64,000 nt of DNA from the NCBI GenBank assembly GCA_022841745.1, contig JALHQW010000001.1:15166-79165 (forward strand), read 5' to 3'. Position 1 is the stretch's first letter. Each line of letters starts with the position of its first letter. This stretch comes from Saprospiraceae bacterium. Lineage in GTDB: Bacteria; Bacteroidota; Bacteroidia; Chitinophagales; Saprospiraceae. This document shows positions 1 through 8,217 of the stretch, one piece after another. Under the pieces are notes generated by a model that saw only the letters and a program-made list of their open reading frames with translations, did not search any database and was not told where the DNA came from. The position numbers and the translations under genes were made by a program.

Positions 1-411
1 AATGTGATTACGCCGGAACTGGGGTTCCGGCCTACGCTGGGGCCAAACGTACACCGAAACCCCAGTTTCGGTGTGATGGCGCCGGAACAGGGATACTGGC
101 CAACATAAGGCCAAACGTATAACGAAACCTCAGCTTCAATGTGATTACGCCGGAACTGGGGTTCCGGCCTACGCTGGGGCCAAACGTACACCGAAACCCC
201 AGTTTCGGTGTGATGGCGCCGGAACAGGGATACTGGCCAACATAAGGCCAAACGTACACCGAAACCCCAGTTTCAATGTGATTACGCCGGAACTGGGGTT
301 CCGGCCTACGCTGGGGCCAAACGTACACCGAAACCCCAGTTTCGGTGTGATTACGCCGGAACAGGGATACTGGCCAACATAAGGCCAAACGTATAACGAA
401 ACCTCAGTTTC
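1..411. repeat. 137-bp tandem repeat, three copies
   Basis: Copies begin at 1, 138 and 275 with an exact period of 137 bp, and a decayed fourth start is visible from 412 to about 436. Each copy consists of two related sub-units of about 68 bp. Sub-units contain inverted repeats (GGAAC/GTTCC around TGGG, and CCGAAAC/GTTTCGG around CCCA), and the CTGGGGTT segment near one end can pair with AACCCCAG near the other, so each sub-unit can fold into a long hairpin. Copies differ at a few bases in a mosaic way (for example TATAACGAAACCTC versus TACACCGAAACCCC), as expected from unequal exchange. Open frames across it are products of periodicity. The array may extend beyond the left edge. Confidence 0.9.
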
Positions 412-460
412 GGTGTGGTTGTGGGGAACTGGGGCAACGTAAGAGTTGGAATTTTGCATT

Positions 461-490
461 GGCTACAAAGATTTCGTTGCGCTGCACCTG
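461..490. repeat. Dispersed hairpin element, remote copy
   Basis: GGCTACAAAGATTTCG followed by TTGCGCTGCACCTG resembles the second unit of the array at 5103-5263 (GGGCTACAAATATTGCG then ATGCGCTGCATCTT). The stem has one mismatch here, so it looks like a decayed copy. It lies between the 137-bp array and the terminator of the prolyl oligopeptidase gene. Confidence 0.5.
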
Positions 491-519
491 TTTCAACCAC
501 TAACCCGAATAATTGACCC

Positions 520-558
520 AAAAACACAACGGCGGCGGCATTCTTCATGCCACCGCCG
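520..558 (-). terminator. Rho-independent terminator of the prolyl oligopeptidase gene
   Basis: On the minus strand CGGCGGTGGCAT (547-558) pairs with ATGCCGCCGCCG (530-541), 11 pairs with one internal mismatch and a 5-base loop, followed by the T-rich TTGTGTTTTT. It lies about 100 bases past the stop codon at 657. Confidence 0.7.
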
Positions 559-656
559 CTGTTATTTGTTGGCTCTCTTCTGAAAACCACGCATTCTTTT
601 TGGTGAAAACGCTTCTGCCATTCAAGCTAACGAAGCAGCCCATCCAGCATCCAGCC

Positions 657-2819
657 TCACCCCTTCACATTGTACTTCACTGCCGTCTTCGTGTTGTAGA
701 AGAAGAACGAATAGATGTCGGCTACCTCGTCAATCACCTTGGAAGTGGGCTTGCCAGCACCGTGCCCGGCGTCCGTTTCGATGCGGATGAGCACAGGGTT
801 GTCGCCTTTGTGAGCAGCTTGCAGGGCTGCTGCGAACTTAAAGGAGTGGGCAGGCACCACCCGGTCGTCGTGGTCGGCAGTGGTGATCATGGTAGCGGGA
901 TAGGCCGTTCCAGGCTTTAGGTTATGGAGAGGGGAGTAGCCCTTAAGGTAGTTGAACATTTCGGCGCTTTCCTCGCTGCTGCCATACTCAGGTATCCAGC
1001 CCTTACCGACCGTGAACTTGTGGTAGCGCAGCATGTCCATCACGCCCACAGCGGGCAAGGCTACTTGGAAGAGGTCGGGGCGTTGGGTCATGCAAGCGCC
1101 CACTAGGAGGCCGCCATTGGAGCCGCCACCGATGCCGAGTTTTTCTTTCGAGGTGTATTGCTGGGCAATCAGGTATTCTGCTGCCGCAATGAAATCGTCG
1201 AACACGTTCTGCTTTTTCATCAACATACCGCCCTTGTGCCATTCCTCGCCGTACTCGCCGCCACCACGTAGGTTGGGCATGGCGAACACACCGCCGTTTT
1301 CCAATAACAAAATGCGGGAAGTGCTGAACGAGGGCGTCAAGCTGATGTTGAAGCCCCCATAGGAATAGAGGTAGCAAGGGTTGTTGCCGTCCATTTTCAG
1401 GCCTTTTTTATGCACCACAAACATGGTCACGGGTGTGCCATCCTTGCTGTTGTAGGTCACCTGCTTCTCCTCGTAATCGGCTGGGTTGAACTTTAGCTTC
1501 GTCTCCTGAAAAATGGAGGATTGGCCCGTTGCCACCTCGTATTTGAAGATGGTAGGCGGGTAAAGGAAGGAGGTGAAATTGTAGAACAGCGTCTTGTGGC
1601 TTTCCTTGCCACCGGGGGCACCAGCCGTTCCAACACCGGGCAGGGAAAGTGGCTTTTTGCCAGAGCCGTCGTAGTTCATTTCGTAGATTCGGTTCGTGGC
1701 CTTTTCCAGGTAGCTGGCATAGAGCTTGCCGCCGCCCGTGGAGCAGCCTTCAAGCAGGTTCTCTGAGGTGGGGATGATTTCCTTCCAGCCCGCTTTGTCC
1801 GGCTTCGCCAAATCCACTTCCACGAGGCGGTAGTTTGGTGCATCAATATCGGTGAGGGCAAGCGCCTTGTTGCCGATGGTGTGCACGACTGAGGTCTTGT
1901 TATCGTACCCTGCAAAAAGCGTCTTGATTGGGCCATCCGTGCTCAGGTCCTTGTGCAGTACGGCATAGCCATTGGTGCCAGGGGCCGCATAGATAAAAAG
2001 CTGCTTTTCGTCTTCGCTCACTTGTGCGTTGTGGTAATAGCTGGGGTTCTTTTCATCCTTGTAAATGAGCTTGTCGGCGCTTTGCGGCGTGCCCAATTTG
2101 TGGTAATAGACCCAGTGGTTCATGTTGTTGCCGCTGAGTTCGGTGCCCTTGGCTGGTTCGGGATAGCGGGAGTAGAAGAAACCGTCCTTGAACCATGCGC
2201 CACCGCTGAACTTGACCCATTTCAGCACGTCTGGCATTTGTTTCATCGTAGCCACTTCATAGACTTGGATCTCGCTCCAATCGGAGCCAGCATCCGAGCG
2301 GGCAATGGTCATGTACTTGTCGTCGCCAGAAACGCCGACGATGCTGATGGCCGCCGTGCCTTTCTCGGAGAGTTTGTTGGGGTCAATGAAGACCTCAGGC
2401 GCTCCGTCCAAGCCTTTCTGGCGGTACAGCACCGATTGGTTTTGCAGGCCGTCGTTTTTCGAGAAAAAATAGTATTCCCCTACTTGGTAGGGGGCACCGT
2501 ATTTTGGGTAGTTGAACAACTCCTCGAAGCGGTCTCGCACGGACTTGCGGAACGGGATTTTGTCCAAATAGCCCTGCGTCACCACGTTTTGCTCCTTGAC
2601 CCAAGCCTCCGTGTTGGCGGCGGTGTCGTTTTCGAGCCAGCGGTAAGGGTCGGCGACGGAGGTGCCGAAGTAGTCGTCCTTTACGTCTTCAGTAGCGGTC
2701 TTGGGGTAGGTAACAGGGATGTTCGGGTAGTCCATATTGGTGGTTGCGGATTGGTCGCCCGCTTTGTTGCAGCCGATGAGTGCTGCGGCGGACAAGGCGA
2801 AGAGCCAGGATTTTTTCAT
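657..2819 (-). CDS. Prolyl oligopeptidase family lipoprotein (S9A)
   Basis: Serine peptidase expected to cleave short peptides after proline on the periplasmic or outer face of a membrane. The 720 residues are close to the family length of about 710. The N-terminus MKKSWLFALSAAALIGC is a lipoprotein signal with Cys17 as lipidation site, unlike the cytosolic eukaryotic enzyme. The propeller domain covers about residues 50-440 and the alpha/beta-hydrolase about 450-715. The triad is Ser567 in GGGSNGG, Asp651 in ADHDDRVVP and His686 in DAGHGAG, with spacing almost as in pig prolyl oligopeptidase. The ATG at 2819 opens the signal peptide directly. It is followed by its own terminator and is not in an obvious operon with the serine hydrolase upstream (93-bp gap). 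The family assignment is firm; specificity is inferred. Confidence 0.95.
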   Translation of the reverse strand: MKKSWLFALSAAALIGCNKAGDQSATTNMDYPNIPVTYPKTATEDVKDDYFGTSVADPYRWLENDTAANTEAWVKEQNVVTQGYLDKIPFRKSVRDRFEELFNYPKYGAPYQVGEYYFFSKNDGLQNQSVLYRQKGLDGAPEVFIDPNKLSEKGTAAISIVGVSGDDKYMTIARSDAGSDWSEIQVYEVATMKQMPDVLKWVKFSGGAWFKDGFFYSRYPEPAKGTELSGNNMNHWVYYHKLGTPQSADKLIYKDEKNPSYYHNAQVSEDEKQLFIYAAPGTNGYAVLHKDLSTDGPIKTLFAGYDNKTSVVHTIGNKALALTDIDAPNYRLVEVDLAKPDKAGWKEIIPTSENLLEGCSTGGGKLYASYLEKATNRIYEMNYDGSGKKPLSLPGVGTAGAPGGKESHKTLFYNFTSFLYPPTIFKYEVATGQSSIFQETKLKFNPADYEEKQVTYNSKDGTPVTMFVVHKKGLKMDGNNPCYLYSYGGFNISLTPSFSTSRILLLENGGVFAMPNLRGGGEYGEEWHKGGMLMKKQNVFDDFIAAAEYLIAQQYTSKEKLGIGGGSNGGLLVGACMTQRPDLFQVALPAVGVMDMLRYHKFTVGKGWIPEYGSSEESAEMFNYLKGYSPLHNLKPGTAYPATMITTADHDDRVVPAHSFKFAAALQAAHKGDNPVLIRIETDAGHGAGKPTSKVIDEVADIYSFFFYNTKTAVKYNVKG

Positions 2820-2912
2820 GATTTGTCTATTGTTTTGATGGATTTGCAGTACGCAAAATTGCGCCGCAAGATAGACAAAATGGAGGATGTGTAGTTGCAG
2901 GGTTGATGCTGC

Positions 2913-3935
2913 TCAGCTGAATTTCATGGCGGAACTGTAAACCCTATTCGACAGCATGGCAAGTACCTTGGTCAGGTTGTCGAACCCCTTTCCACGGGTC
3001 ATAATGGTGAGGATATAAGGCTCGTTGCCAATGATGACCACGCCGGATTGGTGCAGCTCTTCTGGGCTGCCTATTGCACTCCATTCGCCGAACTTGTGCC
3101 AAATTTTCGTCCCTGCGGGGAAGCCTTTGGCAAAGCCTTCTTTGAAGCTGGAATTTTCCATCATTTCGCTGGCATATTGGGAGTACTCCGGGCTGTTGAA
3201 GGTGGAATTGTAGATGGCTTTGATGAACATGGAATATTCGCTGGCAGTGAGCATGTAGCTGCTGGCCCCGGCTTGCACTGGTGGTAGTCCCAATTGGTTC
3301 AATAACATGGTGGCATACCTTGCATCTGAATTTTGTTCCAAGACCGAGGTAGCTCGGTTGTCAGAGTGAGCAATCATGTGATAGATAAGGTCGTGAACGG
3401 AGTACTGCTTGCCATCTTCGATGCTCGGTGCTTTGAAATATGGTTTTGAGGGCAGTTTTGCGTCGTCTGTTTTTGCAGTTAGCTTTTTCTCCAAGGTGCC
3501 AGGAACAGCCTCTGCTGATTTCAACCATGCCAGCATCAGGGCGACTTTCATCAAGGAGGCTGGGTGATACCTGATCGTGTCGTTGATGGAAACCCACTCG
3601 CTGGTGCTTGTTTTTCTGAAATAGATGGAGGCATCTTTTAAGATTCCCTCTTTTTTGAGGCTGTCAATCAAGGAAACCAAGGCAGCCTTTGTGTTTTTTA
3701 GGTTTGGTGACTCATCTTTTGGCTCTACTGAGATGATAGGCCGTATGTTTTTGTAGGTGCTGAGGCGCTTAATTTCATAAGGAGGAGTTTGCTTTGTTGC
3801 TGATTCAATGCTTTTACCATAGTAGAAGTACGCTGAAATAGTGGTGATTAGGATGCCAATTGCGAAAGAAATTATTGCAACGTTCCGTCTTCTAAAGAAT
3901 GAGCTTTGGCTTGGCTTGGATGTTCTGTTTTGCAT
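2913..3935 (-). CDS. Serine hydrolase, class A beta-lactamase fold
   Basis: A 340-residue membrane-anchored protein with the penicilloyl-serine transferase fold. Numbered from this start, motifs are Ser127-Leu-Met-Lys130 (SxxK), Ser191-Asp192-Asn193 (SDN) and Lys281-Phe282-Gly283 in place of KTG. A basic N-terminus (RRRN) precedes one membrane segment at about residues 18-36, so the catalytic domain should face the periplasm. The frame is open to an ATG at 4001, adding 22 hydrophilic residues; the ATG at 3935 gives a more usual N-terminus, but neither has a Shine-Dalgarno sequence. The Phe in KFG and no obvious Glu166-type loop argue against a typical beta-lactamase. It may act on cell-wall peptides; substrate unknown. 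Confidence 0.85.
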   Translation of the reverse strand: MQNRTSKPSQSSFFRRRNVAIISFAIGILITTISAYFYYGKSIESATKQTPPYEIKRLSTYKNIRPIISVEPKDESPNLKNTKAALVSLIDSLKKEGILKDASIYFRKTSTSEWVSINDTIRYHPASLMKVALMLAWLKSAEAVPGTLEKKLTAKTDDAKLPSKPYFKAPSIEDGKQYSVHDLIYHMIAHSDNRATSVLEQNSDARYATMLLNQLGLPPVQAGASSYMLTASEYSMFIKAIYNSTFNSPEYSQYASEMMENSSFKEGFAKGFPAGTKIWHKFGEWSAIGSPEELHQSGVVIIGNEPYILTIMTRGKGFDNLTKVLAMLSNRVYSSAMKFS

Positions 3936-4131
3936 GATGTACTGAATTTCAAGGTGTGTTATTTTTACACTCAACGGTTCCTTTTTCAAAAGCCACATCA
4001 TTCATTTTGCTAATTTGATTTTTGTCATTTGCTTGACTTAGTTACAGATAGCCAATCATTTTTCTTCCTAAAAACAGGTTTTTAGAAGACAAACTTGAAT
4101 AGGTGAACAAAAGCAGGGGGGTGGAACAAAG

Positions 4132-4194
4132 TTGAAATCAAAAACAAAAAGTTTTGAAAATGTTTTGAAATCAAAAACAAATACGTTTACTTTG
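4132..4194 (+). promoter_or_regulatory. Promoter of the glucosaminidase gene, with 17-bp direct repeat
   Basis: TTTG at 4164-4167, 19 bases, then TTACTTTG at 4187-4194 (seven of eight to TAnnTTTG), giving a leader of about 35 bases before the ATG at 4234. A 17-bp direct repeat, TTGAAATCAAAAACAAA, occurs at 4132-4148 and 4165-4181; the second copy covers the upstream promoter box and could be a regulator site (inference). Confidence 0.6.
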
Positions 4195-4233
4195 CTGTCG
4201 CAATTGAGTTGATAACCAAAAAAATGTTTTAAC

Positions 4234-5043
4234 ATGGCAGCATATCACCTTTCCCAAGCGCCCCAACCAACCAGCATCGCAAAGGAACTGCTTCAGTGGT
4301 TCGGCAAATATTGGTTTCAGATGGTCATTGCCTTCTTTGTTTGGCAACTGTACACGAACCGGCAGGTGGAGTCTTCGGTCAGTTTGATGCCCCCGACGGC
4401 CATGCAAACAGGCATGAAGGCCGAAAAACTCAATGCTGCGTTCGTGGATGAGCCATCTTTCCCGAAGATTTTCAACGAAGACAGTCCTGGAAAGTCCACC
4501 AAAAAAGCTTGGAAATCCAAGGATTTCAAGAACCTAAGCTTTGTTTTCGACCCAGAAATGGCCAATCGAAAAGGCGTGGACGAGGCCATTGTCAAGGAGA
4601 AAAACACTGCTTGCCGTAAGTACGTGGAGCGTTTCGCTGCTACCGCAATGGCTGAGATGAAACAATTCGGCATACCTGCCAGCATCACCCTGGCCCAGGG
4701 CCTGCTCGAAACTGATGCAGGGGGCAGCAAGTTGGCCACCGATTCCAACAACCATTTCGGCATCAAGTGCCGCAGCAAATGCCGTCATTGCACCTGCCGC
4801 AACTATTCCGACGACGATGTCTATGACATGTTCCGGGTATTCGACTCCGCATGGGAGAGTTTCCGGGAGCACTCAAAACTGCTTCAGTTGGATCGCTATA
4901 AGCACCTTAGGAAATTGGGAACCACCGACTATGAGGGCTGGGCAAGGGGCTTGAAAAAAGCGGGCTATGCCACAGATAAGAACTACGACAAGAAGTTGAT
5001 TCAAATCATTGAGGAAATGGATTTGCAGCAGTTTGATAAGTAA
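4234..5043 (+). CDS. Glucosaminidase domain protein (GH73, FlgJ-like)
   Basis: Predicted peptidoglycan N-acetylglucosaminidase of 269 residues. A cytoplasmic N-terminus leads to a membrane segment at about residues 27-41 and a linker to about 125. The glucosaminidase domain follows at about 130-265 with likely catalytic Glu159 in AQGLLETDAGGS and the fold motif NNHFGIKC. Right after that motif sit Cys179, Cys183, Cys186 and Cys188, four cysteines in ten residues, unusual for this family and possibly a metal site or disulfide loop. A promoter lies just upstream. The stop codon is followed at once by four copies of GGATTGAA. It is convergent with pepD. Role in wall remodelling is inferred from the family. 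Confidence 0.9.
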   Translation: MAAYHLSQAPQPTSIAKELLQWFGKYWFQMVIAFFVWQLYTNRQVESSVSLMPPTAMQTGMKAEKLNAAFVDEPSFPKIFNEDSPGKSTKKAWKSKDFKNLSFVFDPEMANRKGVDEAIVKEKNTACRKYVERFAATAMAEMKQFGIPASITLAQGLLETDAGGSKLATDSNNHFGIKCRSKCRHCTCRNYSDDDVYDMFRVFDSAWESFREHSKLLQLDRYKHLRKLGTTDYEGWARGLKKAGYATDKNYDKKLIQIIEEMDLQQFDK

Positions 5044-5075
5044 GGATTGAAGGATTGAGGGATTGAAGGATTGAA
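5044..5075 (+). repeat. GGATTGAA x4, abutting a stop codon
   Basis: Four tandem 8-bp units (the second has one change) begin at the base after the TAA of the glucosaminidase gene. They are the inverted partner of six TTCAATCC units at 5260-5307. Confidence 0.9.
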
Positions 5076-5102
5076 TTTGGGCTTCCCGTAAAAAAATGTT
5101 GC

Positions 5103-5263
5103 GGTGCGCTGCACCTTGGGGGCCCGCTTCTGCCGGGCTACAAATATTGCGATGCGCTGCATCTTTGAATTTGGGCATCATGGATTCGAAAGTATTGAGG
5201 TGTGCTGCACCTTGGAACCCTCGCTTCCGTCGGGCAAAGAATGTTGAAGTTTGCTGCACTTCA
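5103..5263 (+). repeat. Four tandem copies of a small hairpin element (about 48-bp period)
   Basis: Cores: GGTGC-GCT-GCACC (5103-5115), GATGC-GCT-GCATC (5151-5163), AGGTG-TGCTG-CACCT (5198-5212) and TGAAGT-TTGCTGC-ACTTCA (5245-5263). Stem bases change in compensating pairs (G-C to A-T) while the GCT loop region stays constant, so the hairpin itself seems to be kept. Each core is preceded by a related AT-rich stretch (such as AAATATTGCG) and units are separated by related sequence (GGGCTACAAA, CGGGCAAAGA). It lies between two convergent genes. A fifth, decayed copy is at 461-490. Confidence 0.75.
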
Positions 5264-5307
5264 ATCCTTCAATCCTTCAATCCTTCAATCCTTCAATCCT
5301 TCAATCC
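5260..5307 (-). repeat. TTCAATCC x6, abutting the pepD stop codon
   Basis: Six perfect 8-bp units followed by TTCC up to the base before the pepD stop (5312). Read with pepD on the minus strand, the units are GGATTGAA, the same sense word that follows the glucosaminidase stop at 5044. Confidence 0.95.
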
Positions 5308-5311
5308 TTCC

Positions 5312-6763
5312 TTATATCTCTTCCAAAGCCCTTAGCAAGAAGCCCCAATACTTTTGCACAGAACTTATCTGCACTTTTTCATCCGGCGAGTGGGCGCCCC
5401 GGATATTAGGCCCAAACGAAATCATCTGCATATCGGGATAATGCTGTCCGACGATGCCGCATTCGAGGCCAGCGTGGCAGGCATAGACATGAGGCTTGGA
5501 TCGGAACATGTCCTCGAAAATGCCGCTCATCACCTTCACGATATGCGAGGATGGATTGGGTGCCCAGCCGGGGTATTCGTTGCCGAATTTTACCTTGGCA
5601 CCAGCCAACTGCATGGTTGCTCGGATGGCATGGGCATGGTCTAATTTTTCAGAATTCACGGAACCACGGGTAAGGCATTGGATGGTAAACTGGCCATCCT
5701 TCACCAAGACCCGGCTTAGGTTGTTGCTGGTCTGTACGAGGTCTTCCACATCGGGACTCATGCGGTGGATGCCATTGGGGCAGGCATAAACCACGGCCGT
5801 GAATTTTTTCTGGAATGGTAAAGCCAATACCGTTGAAGGCATTTCGGATGCTTCGCAAACGACTGCCAAATCTGGGTCGGTGGTGGCGTATTCCGCCTTC
5901 AGTGCGGCGGTTTCGTTTTTTATAAATGTTTGAAAATCAGCTGCTTTTGCCGAAGGCACCACAGCCGTGGCGAAGCATTCACGGGGTATGGCATTGCGCA
6001 AGCTGCCCCCGTCCATGCTGGAAACCCGCAGACCAAATTGCGCAGCAGCCGAGGATAAAATTCGGTTGCACAGCTTGTTGGCATTCCCCCTGCCGAGGTG
6101 GATGTCGGTGCCGGAATGGCCACCCGTCAAGCCTTTGATTCCGATTTTATAGGCCGTCATTCCAGCTGGCACAGGCTCTTGGCGGTACTTGCCTTCACCA
6201 GTAACGTCAATGCCACCGGCGCAGCCGATGGTGAGTTCCCGGTCGTCTTCGGTGTCGAGGTTGAGCATGTATTTGGCGGAGAGGAGGCCGCCTTTCAGGC
6301 CCTTGGCGCCAGTGAGGCCCGTTTCCTCGTCTATGGTGAACAATGCCTCAATGGGAGGGTGGGGGATGGAATCGGAAGCAAGGATGGTCATAATACTGGC
6401 CACGCCGATGCCGTTGTCAGCGCCGAGGGTTGTGCCATCGGCACGCACCCAGTCGCCCTCTACGAGCATCTTGATACCCTCCTTGTCGAAGTCGAACTTG
6501 GTGTCGGCGTTCTTCTGGTGAACCATGTCGAGGTGGCTTTGAAGCAGTAGGGTCGCCTTGCCTTCCATGCCCTTGGTGGCGGGCTTGGTGATGATGACGT
6601 TGCCTACTTTGTCCACCTTTACAGGTAGGCCAAGCTTTTTACCGAAGTTTTTGATAAATTCAATGACCCGTTCTTCTTTTTTTGAAGGACGTGGCACGGC
6701 GTTCAGGTCGGCGAAGTAGTTCCAAAGTTCTCGGGGTTCGAGGTTGCGGATGGCTTGTGACAT
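5312..6763 (-). CDS. pepD: Aminoacyl-histidine dipeptidase PepD (M20)
   Basis: Cytosolic di-zinc exopeptidase hydrolysing Xaa-His dipeptides such as carnosine. At 483 residues it matches the family length. Metal ligands by comparison with Vibrio PepD are His77, Asp116, Glu147, Asp170 and His458; catalytic Asp79 and Glu146 are present in SHLDMVH and TIDEETGL. There is no signal peptide. The ATG at 6763 begins a conserved N-terminus (LEPRELWNYFADLNAVPRPS). Both ends carry short tandem repeats: TTCAATCC units right after the stop, and a degenerate TTTACGA-type block right before the start. Confidence 0.95.
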   Translation of the reverse strand: MSQAIRNLEPRELWNYFADLNAVPRPSKKEERVIEFIKNFGKKLGLPVKVDKVGNVIITKPATKGMEGKATLLLQSHLDMVHQKNADTKFDFDKEGIKMLVEGDWVRADGTTLGADNGIGVASIMTILASDSIPHPPIEALFTIDEETGLTGAKGLKGGLLSAKYMLNLDTEDDRELTIGCAGGIDVTGEGKYRQEPVPAGMTAYKIGIKGLTGGHSGTDIHLGRGNANKLCNRILSSAAAQFGLRVSSMDGGSLRNAIPRECFATAVVPSAKAADFQTFIKNETAALKAEYATTDPDLAVVCEASEMPSTVLALPFQKKFTAVVYACPNGIHRMSPDVEDLVQTSNNLSRVLVKDGQFTIQCLTRGSVNSEKLDHAHAIRATMQLAGAKVKFGNEYPGWAPNPSSHIVKVMSGIFEDMFRSKPHVYACHAGLECGIVGQHYPDMQMISFGPNIRGAHSPDEKVQISSVQKYWGFLLRALEEI

Positions 6764-6803
6764 GGTATGATTTACGATTTACGAATGACGATTGATGATT
6801 GGG
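6764..6803 (-). repeat. Start-abutting repeat block of pepD
   Basis: On the minus strand the 40 bases before the pepD ATG are built from related words (CAATCAT, CAATCGT, CATTCGT, AAATCGT, AAATCAT). G is scarce on this strand. No Shine-Dalgarno sequence is present. Confidence 0.7.
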
Positions 6804-6823
6804 TGCGAAGATAAAAGGGTTTC

Positions 6824-8041
6824 CTAAAAAGCTTCTGCCAAGAAGAAGTATAATCCTCGCTGCCGTTTACCTGGCCCATCTGAATCCTTCTGCAATCCGA
6901 AGGCATAATCCACCCGGATGTTCACCCTTGAGTTTTGATTGAACAAGATGCGGAGGCCACCCCCAGCGGCGAGATTGAAGCGGTCGAAGGCGAATTCGTC
7001 GGCGCTATGGAATGCCTGGGCACCACTGATGAAAGCGACCAGACCGAGGCGTTTCCAAACCTGCCATAGCTTGGAGTCCGAGCCTTCTGCCCAAAATGGC
7101 AATCGGTACTCTGCCTCGAATCCCGCCAAATCGAAGTCTTGGTAGGTTCCCCTGAAATAGCCTCGAATGAACTTATGGCCATTGGTGCGGGACAGCGCAC
7201 GGAAGGGGATGTCTCCATCGCTGGTTTGGATGCTCAAAAAGCCCCGCAGCGCCAGCGTTTGGTTGGATAACGTGTTGACATAGTGCCGGGCATCGAGCAT
7301 GAAACGGGCGTAGTTGTAATCGGCCCCGAACCATTTATGGTAGTGCAGTGCATTGAATTCCACGAGGCTGCCATGCAAGGGATTGGCCACAAAATCACGG
7401 GTATCGTAGAGTAATTGGATGCCTGCCCCTGAGCGCCAACCTGTTACGGGCAATTCAGTCCAGCGAGTTGAATCGGCGTTCAAAAAATGATAAGCATCTG
7501 GAACCGGCTCGTAGTTGAACATGCTTTCCATGTCGTATTGGAGGCCGAGGTAAAGCCCCTTGCCTATTTTGCGCAGCACTACTGGCGAAAACTTGATGCG
7601 GTCTGCCTTGAACAGTAGGTAGTTTAGGGTGTCTTTTGTGTCGTCGGTTTGAGAGGCAATTAGCATTCCCGCATCATTGCCGATGCCGTAGTTGCGGTCG
7701 GTGTAGTGGTTGTAGATGGCCTCGCCCCGTGTGCGCCAGCGGTTTTCCGAGGTAAAGAACTCCCAACGACCCTCGACAAGCAGTTGCTTTGCAGTGGTAT
7801 AAACCGTGAAGAATTCCAATTGAGAAAGCGGGGTTGCAGGGTCGCCTTTTCTAAAGTCAAAATACTTGATGCCAATGACACCTAGCGTCAGTTTTGTTTC
7901 TGGGGAGTAACTGATGGCTGGGAAGACATCGAGTTTTCGGGGCTTTTTTTGCTGCCCAAGGCTGTCCTGTGAGAATGCGGCGAACGAAGCCAAGATTGCA
8001 GCGAGCAAGCAAAGGTTCCGATGGTGTGTTAAAGATTTCAT
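6824..8041 (-). CDS. Outer-membrane surface-antigen barrel (BamA/Omp85 superfamily)
   Basis: A 405-residue protein with a signal peptide ending near residue 25 (ASFAAFSQ) followed by a beta-barrel of the bacterial surface antigen type. Evidence is the alternating aromatic/polar strands, the conserved segment RGYFRGTYQD at about residue 290, the turn LAAGGGLRILFNQNSRVNIR near the end, and the terminal Phe typical of outer-membrane barrels. No POTRA repeats are present and the length is that of a barrel alone, so it is not BamA itself. Bacteroidota carry many such proteins with unknown cargo. It is 61 bp upstream of pepD on the same strand but separated from it by the repeat block. Confidence 0.85.
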   Translation of the reverse strand: MKSLTHHRNLCLLAAILASFAAFSQDSLGQQKKPRKLDVFPAISYSPETKLTLGVIGIKYFDFRKGDPATPLSQLEFFTVYTTAKQLLVEGRWEFFTSENRWRTRGEAIYNHYTDRNYGIGNDAGMLIASQTDDTKDTLNYLLFKADRIKFSPVVLRKIGKGLYLGLQYDMESMFNYEPVPDAYHFLNADSTRWTELPVTGWRSGAGIQLLYDTRDFVANPLHGSLVEFNALHYHKWFGADYNYARFMLDARHYVNTLSNQTLALRGFLSIQTSDGDIPFRALSRTNGHKFIRGYFRGTYQDFDLAGFEAEYRLPFWAEGSDSKLWQVWKRLGLVAFISGAQAFHSADEFAFDRFNLAAGGGLRILFNQNSRVNIRVDYAFGLQKDSDGPGKRQRGLYFFLAEAF

Positions 8042-8155
8042 GAAGGAGAGTTTTGGGGTAAGGTAAGCTGGTTATTTGAGATGGTCAATGAATTTAGTCA
8101 TTAGCCTGGCATTTCAAAACTCGTTTACCTTGCATCATCGCAAAGTGGATGGAAT

Positions 8156-8217
8156 ACGGATTGGGCGGATTGGGCGGGTTTGGACGGATAAAATCCGTGA
8201 TAATCCGTCCAATCCGT
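8156..8217. repeat. Inverted short tandem repeat between divergent genes
   Basis: ACGGATTGGGCGGATT (8156-8171) faces AATCCGTCCAATCCGT (8202-8217), 16 bases with one wobble, around a 30-bp centre that itself holds GGACGGAT/ATCCGT. The words GGATTGGGC and AATCCGTCC repeat inside each arm. It lies between the divergent surface-antigen and AsmA genes; the rest of 8042-8371 shows no gene. Confidence 0.85.

Noticed and set aside
1-436. CRISPR array or coding repeat protein in the left-edge repeats
   Set aside because: Units are contiguous with no unique spacers, and open frames on the minus strand only mirror the period and have no start region or homology.
2913-3935. Antibiotic resistance beta-lactamase
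   Set aside because: The third motif is KFG and the deacylation Glu is not apparent; the family has many non-resistance members.
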